From NCBI RefSeq assembly GCF_004570875.1, contig NZ_SPQK01000002.1:186001-250000 (forward strand): DNA of 64,000 bases, read 5' to 3'. Source of the stretch: Blastococcus sp. CT_GayMR16. GTDB taxonomy: Bacteria > Actinomycetota > Actinomycetes > Mycobacteriales > Geodermatophilaceae. Shown piece by piece: positions 16,519 to 24,391 of this stretch. Each line of letters opens with the position of its first letter. The first letter of the stretch is position 1. The position numbers and the translations under genes are program-made. The notes below the pieces were generated by a model. The model was not told the origin of the DNA. It saw only the letters and a list, made by a program, of their open reading frames with translations, and searched no databases.

Positions 16519-16782
16519 CTGTCCGAGAACGCAGCAGCCGGAATGCACACCAGCACCGAGGACGCGGTGCTGCTGTTCATGGGTGGCCCCCTCGACGGCC
16601 GGGTGGAGATCCGCGCGGCACGGCACGGCGAGCCGCTGCCGACCGTCACCCACGTCCATCTGCACGACGGCCCCAAGGTCGTCCACCGCTACGACCTCGA
16701 GCCCCTCATCGAGGGTGTCGGCATCTACAACCTGCGGCCGCCCGCGCGCCGGCACGCCCGCGACGAGTCCGTCGCGGACTGA
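16519..16782 (+). CDS. Small conserved hypothetical protein, probable CTG start
   Basis: The 87-residue product has a hydrophobic strand (VLLFMGGPLDGR) and a His-rich middle (VTHVHLHDGPKVVHRYDL) but no domain I can name. The first ATG is at 16543, yet a perfect AGGAGG at 16506-16511 is 31 bases away from it. It is 7 bases from the in-frame CTG at 16519, which is why I place the start there. Translation from the ATG would still give 79 residues. It stands alone between the AbrB-like gene and the TetR unit. Confidence 0.6.
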   Translation: MSENAAAGMHTSTEDAVLLFMGGPLDGRVEIRAARHGEPLPTVTHVHLHDGPKVVHRYDLEPLIEGVGIYNLRPPARRHARDESVAD

Positions 16783-16802
16783 TTCCGGAACCTATGGTCC
16801 TG

Positions 16803-16831
16803 TTGACTTCCTAACGGTGTTAGGAGAACAC
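16803..16831 (+). promoter_or_regulatory. TetR-type operator filling the spacer of a promoter
   Basis: The perfect 17-base inverted repeat TCCTAAC-GGT-GTTAGGA (16809-16825) lies directly after a -35 TTGACT (16803-16808). It takes up the whole 17-base spacer before a weak -10 GAACAC (16826-16831). The TetR ATG at 16840 follows 8 bases later, so binding would block its own promoter. Confidence 0.75.
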
Positions 16832-16839
16832 TTCCCGGC

Positions 16840-17490
16840 ATGACCGGGATCGTGCTCCCTGACCGTCGGCAGCGACGCCGGCAGGAGACCATCAAGCAGG
16901 TGCTCGACGTCGCCGTCGAGGTCATGGCCGACCAGGGTGTCGCCGGGCTCACCCTCGGAGAGGTTGCCCGGCGGATGGGAATCCGCCCGCCCTCGCTCTA
17001 CGTCTACTTCGACAGCAAGAACGCTCTGTACGACGCCCTCTTCGAGCGTGGCTGGGCGGAGTTGCTGACGACGATGCGTGCGGTGTGGGAGCGGGCGGCG
17101 TCGCAGTCGCCGAGCGAGGCCTTCCTGAGCTTCAGCATCGCCTTCGTGCGCTGGGCCGTCGAGCACCCGGCGTACGCACCCCTGATGTTCTGGCGCCCGG
17201 TGCCTGGATTTGCCCCGTCGGAGCAGGCGTACGCCGCCGCGATCGAGATCCAGCGCCTGGCCCGCCAGTTCCTCGGGGACATGCAGCGGCGGGGCGGGTT
17301 GCGCCCGGACGCCGACCTGGAGTCGGCGTACCGCACGTGGACCTCGGTGACCAGCGGCGTCATGACACAACAGCTGTCGAACGCTCCGGCGGAGCCCTTC
17401 GACACCGGCACTTTCACCTCGACCCTGCCCGACGTGGTGGCCATGTGGCTGGCCCACTACGGCGGACATCGGAACCGCACGTCCGACTGA
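16840..17490 (+). CDS. TetR/AcrR-family transcriptional regulator
   Basis: The 216-residue protein has the TetR N-terminal domain: helix-turn-helix LTLGEVARRMGIRPPSLYVYFDSKNAL at about 39-65, and a helical ligand domain with a TetR_C_33-like look (VRWAVEHPAYAPLMFWRPVP). An operator palindrome sits in its promoter. The gene for a mycothiol-dependent enzyme starts 20 bases downstream in the same direction, so regulator and enzyme probably form one unit. The ligand is unknown. Confidence 0.9.
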   Translation: MTGIVLPDRRQRRRQETIKQVLDVAVEVMADQGVAGLTLGEVARRMGIRPPSLYVYFDSKNALYDALFERGWAELLTTMRAVWERAASQSPSEAFLSFSIAFVRWAVEHPAYAPLMFWRPVPGFAPSEQAYAAAIEIQRLARQFLGDMQRRGGLRPDADLESAYRTWTSVTSGVMTQQLSNAPAEPFDTGTFTSTLPDVVAMWLAHYGGHRNRTSD

Positions 17491-17509
17491 ATCCCGGAAA
17501 GGCACCCCG

Positions 17510-18265
17510 ATGAGCGCCAGCACCACCGTCCGCCCTTCCTCCCGCGCCGCCGTCCTGGACCGTGGGACCGCGATGCAGTTGGCCGCCACCGAGTACGGCC
17601 GCTTCGAGGAGCTGCTGCGAACGCTCGGGCCGGACGACTGGGCCCGTTCCACCGACTGTCCTGGCTGGGACGTCCGTGCGCTCGCGGGGCATGTGCTCGG
17701 AATGGAGCAGATGGTGGCGACGGTCCCCACATTCCTCGCGCAGAACGCGGGCGCGGCCAAGGCCGGTGGGGGCATCGATGCCTTGACGGCGCTCCAGGTA
17801 CGCAAGGCGGCACGGTTCTCCGCGGCGGAACTCGTCGAGCGCTTCGCAGCGCTCGCTCCCCGGGCTGTGCGGGGCCGACGCCGGCTGGCCCGGTTCCTCG
17901 GGCGTGTCACGATCCCGGAGGACCAGGTTGTCGGGGACCAGCCGGAGCGCTGGGTCTTCGGCTTCCTGTTCGACGTGATCCTCACCCGCGACACCTGGAT
18001 GCACCGGATCGACATCAGTCGCGCCGTCGGCCGCGAGGTGTACCTGACCCCGGAACACGACGGCGTCCTCGTGGCCGACGTGGTCGCCGAGTGGGCGGCA
18101 CGGCACGGGCGGCCCTATCGGCTGCGGCTCACCGGCTCCGCCGGTGGTGAGTGGGCTGCGGGCACGGGCGGGGACGAACTCGAACTCGACGCCCTGGACT
18201 TCTGTCGTCAGCTGTCGGGCCGGGGTGCGGGCACCGGACTGCTCAGCCAGCAGGTCCCCTTCTGA
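17510..18265 (+). CDS. Maleylpyruvate isomerase family mycothiol-dependent enzyme
   Basis: A DinB-fold protein of 251 residues matching the mycothiol maleylpyruvate isomerase N-terminal domain family. Typical features are the W(A/S)xxTDCPGWDVRALAGHVLGME motif at about 43-65 and the HRIDISRA segment near 165. The conserved His and Asp residues that bind the metal in such enzymes are present (GHVLG, TWMHRID). The true substrate is not predictable; few members isomerise maleylpyruvate. Dependence on mycothiol fits an actinobacterial host. It is probably co-transcribed with and controlled by the TetR protein upstream. Confidence 0.85.
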   Translation: MSASTTVRPSSRAAVLDRGTAMQLAATEYGRFEELLRTLGPDDWARSTDCPGWDVRALAGHVLGMEQMVATVPTFLAQNAGAAKAGGGIDALTALQVRKAARFSAAELVERFAALAPRAVRGRRRLARFLGRVTIPEDQVVGDQPERWVFGFLFDVILTRDTWMHRIDISRAVGREVYLTPEHDGVLVADVVAEWAARHGRPYRLRLTGSAGGEWAAGTGGDELELDALDFCRQLSGRGAGTGLLSQQVPF

Positions 18266-18281
18266 GTTCCGGGGATCGGGC

Positions 18282-18758
18282 TCACCAGTCCTGCACCCGC
18301 CCGGCCTCGGCGACCACGCGGTCGAAGCGGACTCGGTCCAGCGCGGCCCCCTCCCGGCGGACCGTGGCCGGATCGAGCACCAGCAACCGGTCCAGCCGGA
18401 CCTCGCTCGGCCGGCCCCGATCATCCCAGGACCCGGTGCCCAGGTCGGTCCAGATCCGGCCGTGGCGTGCCTCGTCCGCGGCGTCCCGGTCGTGGTCCTG
18501 GCTGGACAGCATCAGGGCCAGGAGGTTCCCCGCCCGGCGGCCGATGACGAGCACCGGCCGGTCCTTGCCCCGTCCGTCGTTCTCGTCGTAGGGCACCCAG
18601 GCCCAGACGATCTCGCCGGGATCGGGTCGGCCGTCGTCGCGCGGGCGGTACTCGACGTCGAGCGCGCCGGTCGCCGGGCGGGGTGCGCGCCGTGCTGCCC
18701 GACGGAACAGCCCCGCCACCTGGCCGGCCATCCGGATGATGCGCTCCTCGCGTCCCAT
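18282..18758 (-). CDS. Type II toxin PemK/MazF-like protein without visible antitoxin
   Basis: The second half has the PemK/MazF core: PDPGEIVWAWVPYDENDGRGKDRPVLVIGRR, the pattern of PGDIxWxxx...KxRPVLVL seen in MazF endoribonucleases, followed by strands and LDRLLVLD. An Arg-rich N-terminal helix of about 35 residues (RRAARRAPRP) precedes it, longer than in classical MazF. No small antitoxin gene is adjacent on either side. Such solitary actinobacterial members may not be active toxins. The start could also be the ATG nine codons inside. Confidence 0.75.
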   Translation of the reverse strand: MGREERIIRMAGQVAGLFRRAARRAPRPATGALDVEYRPRDDGRPDPGEIVWAWVPYDENDGRGKDRPVLVIGRRAGNLLALMLSSQDHDRDAADEARHGRIWTDLGTGSWDDRGRPSEVRLDRLLVLDPATVRREGAALDRVRFDRVVAEAGRVQDW

Positions 18759-18828
18759 CCCGGCACCGTACGGGCGACCCGCAGTCGGGGCGGGGACCCC
18801 TCGTCGAGCGAGCCCGACAGGCCGCGGA

Positions 18829-18842
18829 TGTCACTTGTGACA
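18829..18842. promoter_or_regulatory. Perfect palindrome TGTCAC-TT-GTGACA in intergenic region
   Basis: A 14-base perfect inverted repeat lies between the divergent PemK-like gene and the small gene at 18949, with a further GGTCAC half-site about 15 bases downstream (near 18857-18862). It looks like a binding site for a dimeric regulator; none of the local regulators can be assigned to it. Confidence 0.45.
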
Positions 18843-18948
18843 CATCGGCACCATTTGGTCACGGAGGGGGTTCATTCTGCCGATATGGGGGCACCATGGT
18901 CCCCACGGGGCGGTCGGGGTGGGCCCCCCCGGGAGAAGGGGGACTCCC

Positions 18949-19146
18949 ATGACGACGTCGGAACCTGCGCGGCCGGCTGTGCCGAGGGTTCGTGAGGTGC
19001 AGGCCAGCGTGCTCGCCGCCTTCCAACTCGTGGAGGACGCGCACTACTTCGGCAGCGATCGCAGGCCCCGGCGGCACCGCGCCCGGGTGATGGCGGAGCG
19101 CGCCGTCGCGGACCGCAAACTGGCCCGGGACCTGCGCGCGAGCTGA
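18949..19146 (+). CDS. Small basic hypothetical protein
   Basis: The 65-residue product is rich in Arg and Ala (RRPRRHRARVMAERAVADRKLARDLRAS) with a predicted helical middle (VREVQASVLAAFQLVEDAHYFG). I recognise no family. A GGGGGACTCCC stretch precedes the ATG at 18949 and gives a modest ribosome binding site; an in-frame start ten codons earlier is possible. It is convergent with the VOC gene, whose stop is 2 bases away. Coding is plausible rather than certain. Confidence 0.5.
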   Translation: MTTSEPARPAVPRVREVQASVLAAFQLVEDAHYFGSDRRPRRHRARVMAERAVADRKLARDLRAS

Positions 19147-19148
19147 CG

Positions 19149-19574
19149 TCAGGTCACGCAGAACTCGTTGCCCTCCGGGTCGGCGAGGGTGACCCACGCG
19201 TACGGCCCCTGGGACGCGCGCCAGAGCTCCGTCGCGCCCAGCTTCGTGAGTCGGGCGACCTCGGCCTCCTGCCGCTCGGCACCCACGCGGACGTCGAGGT
19301 GGACCCGGTTCTTTACCGTCTTCGCCTCCGGCACGTGCTGGAAGAGCACGCGAGGCCGCCCGGGGTCGGGCGACGTCAGGCCGGCCCCCGCCTTCCACAC
19401 CAGCGCGCCGCGGTGACGCGTCGTGTCGTCCTCGGACGCGGCGCCGGTGTCGACCATGCGGCGGATGAACGCCTCGTCCTGCGGCTCCACCTGCCAGCCG
19501 AGCGCCTCGGCCCACCAGTCCGCGAGCTCGTGCGGGGCAGAACTGTCGATGGTCACCTGGAAGTCGAATGCCAT
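19149..19574 (-). CDS. VOC (glyoxalase/bleomycin resistance) family protein
   Basis: A 141-residue single-unit VOC protein of the Glyoxalase_6 type. It has the two beta-alpha-beta modules with the conserved NRVHLDV and DPEGNEFCV motifs, the latter holding the metal-ligand Glu in active members. It is clearly related to the VOC protein at 62148-62522 in this window, sharing KNRVH and DPEGNEFC. Function is unknown; members include glyoxalases, dioxygenases and drug-binding proteins. Confidence 0.85.
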   Translation of the reverse strand: MAFDFQVTIDSSAPHELADWWAEALGWQVEPQDEAFIRRMVDTGAASEDDTTRHRGALVWKAGAGLTSPDPGRPRVLFQHVPEAKTVKNRVHLDVRVGAERQEAEVARLTKLGATELWRASQGPYAWVTLADPEGNEFCVT

Positions 19575-19700
19575 GGCCGGACGCTAGGGCACACCACCGA
19601 CATCAGGCCCCGTCCGGAGGGGGACCGGTCCTTTCTCACGGGACGAGTCCTGTTCGGCTGCGACTACGTCGGCCGGGATGACCCCGGCGCGCGATCGGCG

Positions 19701-20273
19701 CTATCGGACGGTTTGGTCGGACTGCTTGCGGACGCGGAAGCGGAGGATGGTGGCGTCGCCCGACCGCGTGCTGCTGGTTGGTTCCAGGGCTGTCCTCGCA
19801 AGGCCGGGGGAGGAGAAGCGGATGCCGTCGCCGAGCAGGACCGGCAGGACATACACCAGGATCTCGTCGACGAGCCCCCGCTGCAGGCACTGGCCGGCCA
19901 CGTCGGCGCCGAGGATCTCGAGGTTCTTGCCGCCGGCTGCGTCCAGTGCGGTCGCGACCGCTTCGCCGATGTCGCCGGTGAGGATCGTGACGTTCGGGTT
20001 CGGCGGCACCAGCGGCCTATGGGTGAGGAGGAACATGGGTCCGGAGACGGGGTAGTCGACGTTGTCCGGCTTCTCGGCCGCCATCCGCTCGCCTACCTCC
20101 CACGTCCGCCGGCCGACGAGCATGGCGCCGGTGGCCGCTGCGATCTCCGCTAGATCGTCCGGTGCCACGAAGTCGGCGAGAGCGCGATCATCCCCCCAGT
20201 CCATGGAATCACCGGGACCGGCGATGAAGCCGTCGAGCGACATGCACCGGTTCACGACAACCTTGCCGCTCAT
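19701..20273 (-). CDS. Dihydrofolate reductase family protein (RibD C-terminal-like)
   Basis: The 190-residue protein has the RibD_C/DHFR-like fold markers: an N-terminal SLDGFIAGPGDSMDW, the GRRTWE motif near 55, NVTILTGD, and a C-terminal DEILVYVLPVLLGDGIRFF-type segment. These proteins reduce unknown pteridine or flavin-related substrates with NADPH and are distinct from true FolA and from riboflavin-operon RibD. It stands alone, with about 130-180 bases of apparently empty DNA on each side. Confidence 0.85.
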   Translation of the reverse strand: MSGKVVVNRCMSLDGFIAGPGDSMDWGDDRALADFVAPDDLAEIAAATGAMLVGRRTWEVGERMAAEKPDNVDYPVSGPMFLLTHRPLVPPNPNVTILTGDIGEAVATALDAAGGKNLEILGADVAGQCLQRGLVDEILVYVLPVLLGDGIRFSSPGLARTALEPTSSTRSGDATILRFRVRKQSDQTVR

Positions 20274-20457
20274 GTCACGACCGCCATCCCTGGGTCATCA
20301 CCGCACGTCTGACCTTTCCCGAGCGGACGCCTGCGAGACCCTAGCGCTCGGTGTACCGGTTCAGACCGCCGATCGGGGCAGTCGGGAAGTGCCGCTCTCC
20401 CGGAACAGCGCACCCGGCTCCCAGGGCCGGAGGCGCCAGGAAAGGGGACACACCCGG

Positions 20458-21048
20458 TCAGAGCTCGCGGGCCAGCCCCGCCCGCAGCGTTGCCTCGTCC
20501 GGGATCGTCGTGTCCTGGCAGTGGTCCCGGAGCACCTGCGAGAACGGCGCGAACGCCGACCGCTCCACCCTGCGCTCGGGATCCCACAGGCCCGACCGCA
20601 TCACCGACTTCGAGCACTGGAAGTACGCCCGCTCCGTCTGCAGGACGAGCACCGACAGCGGCGGCCGCCCGAACTCGGTGAAGTCGATGCCGAGATCGTC
20701 GGGACCGTGCAGCGTCGTCGTCCCGAACACCCGGAGGGTCTCGTCGATCCCGGGCACGAAGAACATCAGCGCCGCCCGCGGGTTGTCCGCGAGGTTGCGC
20801 AGGCTGTCCACCCGGTTGTTGCCCTGGCGGTCGGGCAGAGCCAGGCGGTGCTCGTCCAGGACGTGGACGAACCCGGGGTCACCGCCGCGGGGCGAGACGT
20901 CGGGCCACCCGTCGGCGGACGCGGTGGCCAGTGTCGCGAACGGCGCCAGCCGGATGAACGCCGCGCAGTGCTCGTCGATCCGGTGGATGACCTTGTTCAG
21001 GACACGCTGCCCGGGGGCGCGGTAGAGGTCGAGCGGGGATGCGGCCAC
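20458..21048 (-). CDS. MSMEG_1061-type FMN-dependent pyridoxamine-phosphate-oxidase-fold protein
   Basis: A 196-residue PPOX-fold protein. The order of conserved pieces (FIRLAPFATLATASADGWPDVSPRG, LPDRQGNNRVDSLRNL, PGIDETLRVFG, CSKSVMRSGLW) is that of the MSMEG_1061 subfamily, which binds FMN and is thought to act on small molecules rather than pyridoxamine phosphate. No operon partner is evident; the 184 bases to the RibD-like gene show no ORF or clear hairpin. Confidence 0.88.
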   Translation of the reverse strand: MAASPLDLYRAPGQRVLNKVIHRIDEHCAAFIRLAPFATLATASADGWPDVSPRGGDPGFVHVLDEHRLALPDRQGNNRVDSLRNLADNPRAALMFFVPGIDETLRVFGTTTLHGPDDLGIDFTEFGRPPLSVLVLQTERAYFQCSKSVMRSGLWDPERRVERSAFAPFSQVLRDHCQDTTIPDEATLRAGLAREL

Positions 21049-21109
21049 GGAGCGACCGTAGCTGCCGCTCGGCGCCGGACTCAGCGGACGCGGGGCTCCG
21101 GAGTCCGGC

Positions 21110-21778
21110 TCACGCGGTCTTCCCGCCGGGCTGACCCCAACCGACCTTCTCCTGGCCGGAGAGCTCCGCGATCGCCTCCATGATCGTGTCGGTCACCTCG
21201 CGCCGGGCCTTGCCGTTGCCGGCCTTCCCCCGCAGTTCCGGGAACGTCAGGGGCGTCCCGAAGGTGACCGAGACGTGGTGCGGCCGAGGCCAGCTGGCGC
21301 CGATCGGCTGGACCCGGTCGGTGCCGACGACGGCGACCGGGACGACGGGACAGTCGGCGGTCAGAGCCAGCCAGGCGACGCCGGTCTTGCCGCGGGCGAG
21401 CCGGCCGTCCCGCGAACGGGTCCCCTCCGGGTAGATGCCGAACCCACCACCGGCGTCGAGGACGGTCATCGCCGTGTCGAGCGCCGCCTGGGCGGCGCGG
21501 TGGGTGTCCCGTTCGACAGGCAGCGCGCCGAGGGCGGTGAACAGCGTCCGGGTCAGCCATCCGCTGATCCCGGCCCCGGTGAAGTACTCGGCCTTGGCCA
21601 GGTAGCCGACCCGGCGCGGTGCCATGAGCGGGATGACCATGCTGTCGATGAACGACAGGTGGTTGCTCGCGATGATGAACGGGCCGGTGGCCGGCACGTT
21701 CTCCCGACCGGTGACGGTCGGCCGGAGGGCGAGCCGGAACAGCGGTCGCAGGACCAGCCGGGCGATGACGTAGAGCAC
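21110..21778 (-). CDS. 1-acyl-sn-glycerol-3-phosphate acyltransferase (PlsC family)
   Basis: The 222-residue membrane-associated protein carries the acyltransferase motifs: NHLSFID (HX4D) near residue 40, the GxxFIxR-like region ALPVERD, YPEGTRSRDG near 118 and VPVAVVGT. It would make phosphatidic acid from lysophosphatidic acid. I chose the GTG at 21778, which follows a GGGGAGGGGAAG run; the longer frame to 22003 runs through a low-complexity shadow and overlaps the PAS-ANTAR gene. It lies 115 bases downstream of that gene on the same strand. Confidence 0.88.
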   Translation of the reverse strand: MLYVIARLVLRPLFRLALRPTVTGRENVPATGPFIIASNHLSFIDSMVIPLMAPRRVGYLAKAEYFTGAGISGWLTRTLFTALGALPVERDTHRAAQAALDTAMTVLDAGGGFGIYPEGTRSRDGRLARGKTGVAWLALTADCPVVPVAVVGTDRVQPIGASWPRPHHVSVTFGTPLTFPELRGKAGNGKARREVTDTIMEAIAELSGQEKVGWGQPGGKTA

Positions 21779-21893
21779 GCCGCGCTTCCCCTCCCCGGGG
21801 CCTGGGTGCCCGCGCAGACGGATGCGTCGGCGGGTGGCACGGGCATTCTCCCGAACGACCCGGAGCGGTGTGGAGTCAGGCCTGGGGCGGGGG

Positions 21894-22637
21894 TCAGCGG
21901 AGGGGCTGGGCCGGCGGGCAGGCGTCCCGGATGATCGCCCGGACGTCGTCGGGCAAGCGGCTGCGGCCCGTCGCCGACTGGGTGATGACCAGCGCGACGT
22001 CACGGACCTTGCGGTGCGTGTAGCTGGAGATGTGCGCCAGCAGGTCGAAGGCCACCTGGTCGTTGCAGCTGGTCAGCAGCATGAGGATGCCCTTGGCCTG
22101 CTCGATCGACGCGCGGCTGGCCATCGCCGCCCGCAGCTGCTCGACCTCGGTCTGCAGGGCCTGGGCCCGCTCGGTCGGCGAGCCGGGTGGGTGGCACTCG
22201 CTGATGTCGATGGCCATTCCCTCGACGGCGCTCACCGTCCCCCCGGCGTCCAGCACCGGCTCACCCACGAGGACGACGTCGCGTTCCTGCCCGTCCGCCC
22301 GGATGATCCGGGTCTCCAGCGCGAAGTCCCGCCCGGTGACGCAGGCGCCGGAGATGGCCGCGAGCACCCGGGCGCGGTCCGCCGCGTGCTGGTAGGCGAG
22401 GTACGCCTCGGTGTCCGGCACGGGCGATGCGGGCGGCAGACCGTGGAGGGTGAACATCTCCGGGGACCACCACCAGTCGCCGGTGAGCCGGTCGTAGCGG
22501 TACCGGCCGGCGCTGCGGGTGGCTGCCGCTGGATACGCGTCCGAGGGTCTCGGGACGGGCGCCGATGGCACGGTCAAGGTCGCTGCGTCCGGCGCGCGCT
22601 CGATGAGCCGGTGCCGGGACACGGCCGGTGAGGTCAT
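21894..22637 (-). CDS. PAS and ANTAR domain-containing RNA-binding antiterminator
   Basis: The 247-residue protein has a PAS fold (about 45-150; YDRLTGDWWWSPEMFTLHGL and the EGMAIDISE end) followed by a C-terminal ANTAR domain (about 160-225; the helices ALQTEVEQLRAAMASRASIEQAKGIL and YTHRKVRDVA). ANTAR proteins bind paired hairpins in nascent RNA to prevent termination. Many actinobacterial genomes have families of such PAS-ANTAR proteins responding to redox or light. The target RNA is not visible nearby. The 245 bases upstream contain no ORF or feature I can support. Confidence 0.9.
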   Translation of the reverse strand: MTSPAVSRHRLIERAPDAATLTVPSAPVPRPSDAYPAAATRSAGRYRYDRLTGDWWWSPEMFTLHGLPPASPVPDTEAYLAYQHAADRARVLAAISGACVTGRDFALETRIIRADGQERDVVLVGEPVLDAGGTVSAVEGMAIDISECHPPGSPTERAQALQTEVEQLRAAMASRASIEQAKGILMLLTSCNDQVAFDLLAHISSYTHRKVRDVALVITQSATGRSRLPDDVRAIIRDACPPAQPLR

Positions 22638-22882
22638 GCCATCCCCCTCGTCAGCGGCGAGCCGGTTGCCCCGGCCGGATCGCGGGCCCGGATGCTCGAG
22701 CCCGTGGATCCGTGGCCCCGGGGGGCCGTCCGCTCCGATGCGTGGACGGTACGGCCCGCGCCGGGGGCACGCAGGAGGAAGACGGCTGGTGGGAGCAGAA
22801 CGACCGAGGCCGGAATTCCATGAACGCGCCGAGTCGTGACCCTGGGTGGCAAGGGGGCGACACGGTGATGGGACGACGACGG

Positions 22883-24331
22883 TCAGACGATGCTGAGCGC
22901 GCGCGTGGGTGGAGCCCGGAACGGCTCCGCGCGCAGCGTCCGGCAGACCGTCTCCAGGATGCCCACCGCGGTCCGCAGCTCCGCGGGCGGCAGGGTGAAC
23001 GGCAGGCGCAGGTGGTCGTCGAACGCGTGCCCCGTACCGAACGCCCGTCCTTCGGCCAGGAGGAGCCCGAGCGGTGCTGCCGCGGCGACGACGGCGGCGG
23101 AGCTGAGGTCGGCGGGCAGGCGGCACCAGAGCGAGAGGCCGCCGGAGGCGCACGGGGCCGACCAGTCGGGCAGCCGGGCCGCCATCTCCGCGCGCAGGAC
23201 GTCGCGTCGCTCGCGCAGCTGGGCGCGGCGGAGGTCCAGCACCTCGTCGAGCTGCCGGACCAGCACGGACGCGGCGAGCTGGTCGACCAGGCCGACGGAC
23301 AGCTGACGGCGGGCCAGGGCGGTCCCGAGCTGGTCGGCGAGGGCGGCGTCGGTCCGCAGCCACCCGATGCGCAGCCCTCCCCACACGGCCTTCGACAGCC
23401 CGCCGATCGTCACCGTCGCGGCGTCCGGGAGACCGGCGGCGTACGGCGCTTCGGCGCCCCCGTCCAGGGAGAGTTCGGCGGCGACCTCGTCGGCGACGGT
23501 CAGCACGCCCTGCTGCCACAGCGTCGCGGCCAGACGCCGCCGGCCGCTCGCGGACAGGCGCGCCCCGCTCGGGTTGGAGAAGTCCGGCATCAGGAAGGCG
23601 AGGCGCGGGCTGCTCTGGCGGGCGGCCAGGCCGGCCGCGTGGACGAGGGCGTCGGGTTCGGCAGGGTCCACGGGCACCGGGACGCACCGCCCTCCGGCTG
23701 CGGACACCATGCCGAGGACGCCGGGATAGGTGGGGTGCTCGACCAGGACGCGGTCGCCCGGCTGGAGCAGGGCCTCGAGCACCACCGCCGTCGCGTCGCC
23801 GACGCCGGCGGTGACGACGATCTGCTCGGGCCCGGTCGGGAGGCCGCGCGCGCTGAACCGTTCGGCGACGGCCGCGCGGAGCTCGAGCAGGCCGGTCGGG
23901 GCGTATCCGTGCCCGGTCATCCGGGCGGGGAGCTCGGCGAGAGCCTGCTGGTAGGCCGGGAGCAGCTGGGGCGCGGCCTCGGGTGCGGCGTGTGCCAGGT
24001 CGAGCAGGCCCGGGTCGTTTCTCGGCGGTCCCCAGGGCGAGGTCGCGCCGGGCAGTTCGGTGACCGTGCCGGACCCGTGCCGCGTGGTCGCGAAGCCCTC
24101 CTCGCGCAGGACGCGGTAGGCCGACGCGACGGTCACCCTGCTGACGTCGAGTTCGCCCGCCAGTTCCCGTTCCGCGGGGAGCCGACTGCCCGCGGGCAGG
24201 GAGCCGGCGGTGACCAGGTCGCGGATGCGGCGGGCCAGCCCGGCGTACCTGGGGGCGGGCAATGTCGCGACGGAGCCGATGAGGGCGGCGAGCTCGCGCG
24301 GGCCAGTGGACTGGTCTGCGGCGAGTGGCAT
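22883..24331 (-). CDS. MocR-family regulator (GntR winged helix fused to aminotransferase fold)
   Basis: A 482-residue fusion: an N-terminal GntR winged helix (about 25-95; LPAERELAGELDVSRVTVASAYRVL) and a PLP-dependent fold-type I aminotransferase domain from about 110. The PLP lysine is in GGLSKAVWGGLR, and NPSG and DEVAAEL precede it. MocR proteins use PLP or an amino-acid adduct as effector. The best-known member, PdxR, controls vitamin B6 synthesis, but no pdx gene is here. The ATG at 24331 was preferred to one 17 codons upstream because an inverted repeat begins 17 bases upstream. Confidence 0.9.
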   Translation of the reverse strand: MPLAADQSTGPRELAALIGSVATLPAPRYAGLARRIRDLVTAGSLPAGSRLPAERELAGELDVSRVTVASAYRVLREEGFATTRHGSGTVTELPGATSPWGPPRNDPGLLDLAHAAPEAAPQLLPAYQQALAELPARMTGHGYAPTGLLELRAAVAERFSARGLPTGPEQIVVTAGVGDATAVVLEALLQPGDRVLVEHPTYPGVLGMVSAAGGRCVPVPVDPAEPDALVHAAGLAARQSSPRLAFLMPDFSNPSGARLSASGRRRLAATLWQQGVLTVADEVAAELSLDGGAEAPYAAGLPDAATVTIGGLSKAVWGGLRIGWLRTDAALADQLGTALARRQLSVGLVDQLAASVLVRQLDEVLDLRRAQLRERRDVLRAEMAARLPDWSAPCASGGLSLWCRLPADLSSAAVVAAAAPLGLLLAEGRAFGTGHAFDDHLRLPFTLPPAELRTAVGILETVCRTLRAEPFRAPPTRALSIV

Positions 24332-24348
24332 GCGGCCACCATGCCGGA

Positions 24349-24372
24349 TTGGCCTGCTTTCGACAAGGCCAA
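24349..24372. promoter_or_regulatory. Inverted repeat upstream of the MocR gene
   Basis: TTGGCCT (24349-24355) and AGGCCAA (24366-24372) form a perfect 7-base inverted repeat with a 10-base spacer, midway between the MocR ATG and the divergent small ORF at 24392. MocR proteins usually autoregulate from such sites in divergent gaps. Confidence 0.55.
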
Positions 24373-24391
24373 CCGGTGCCATTCTCGTCGC

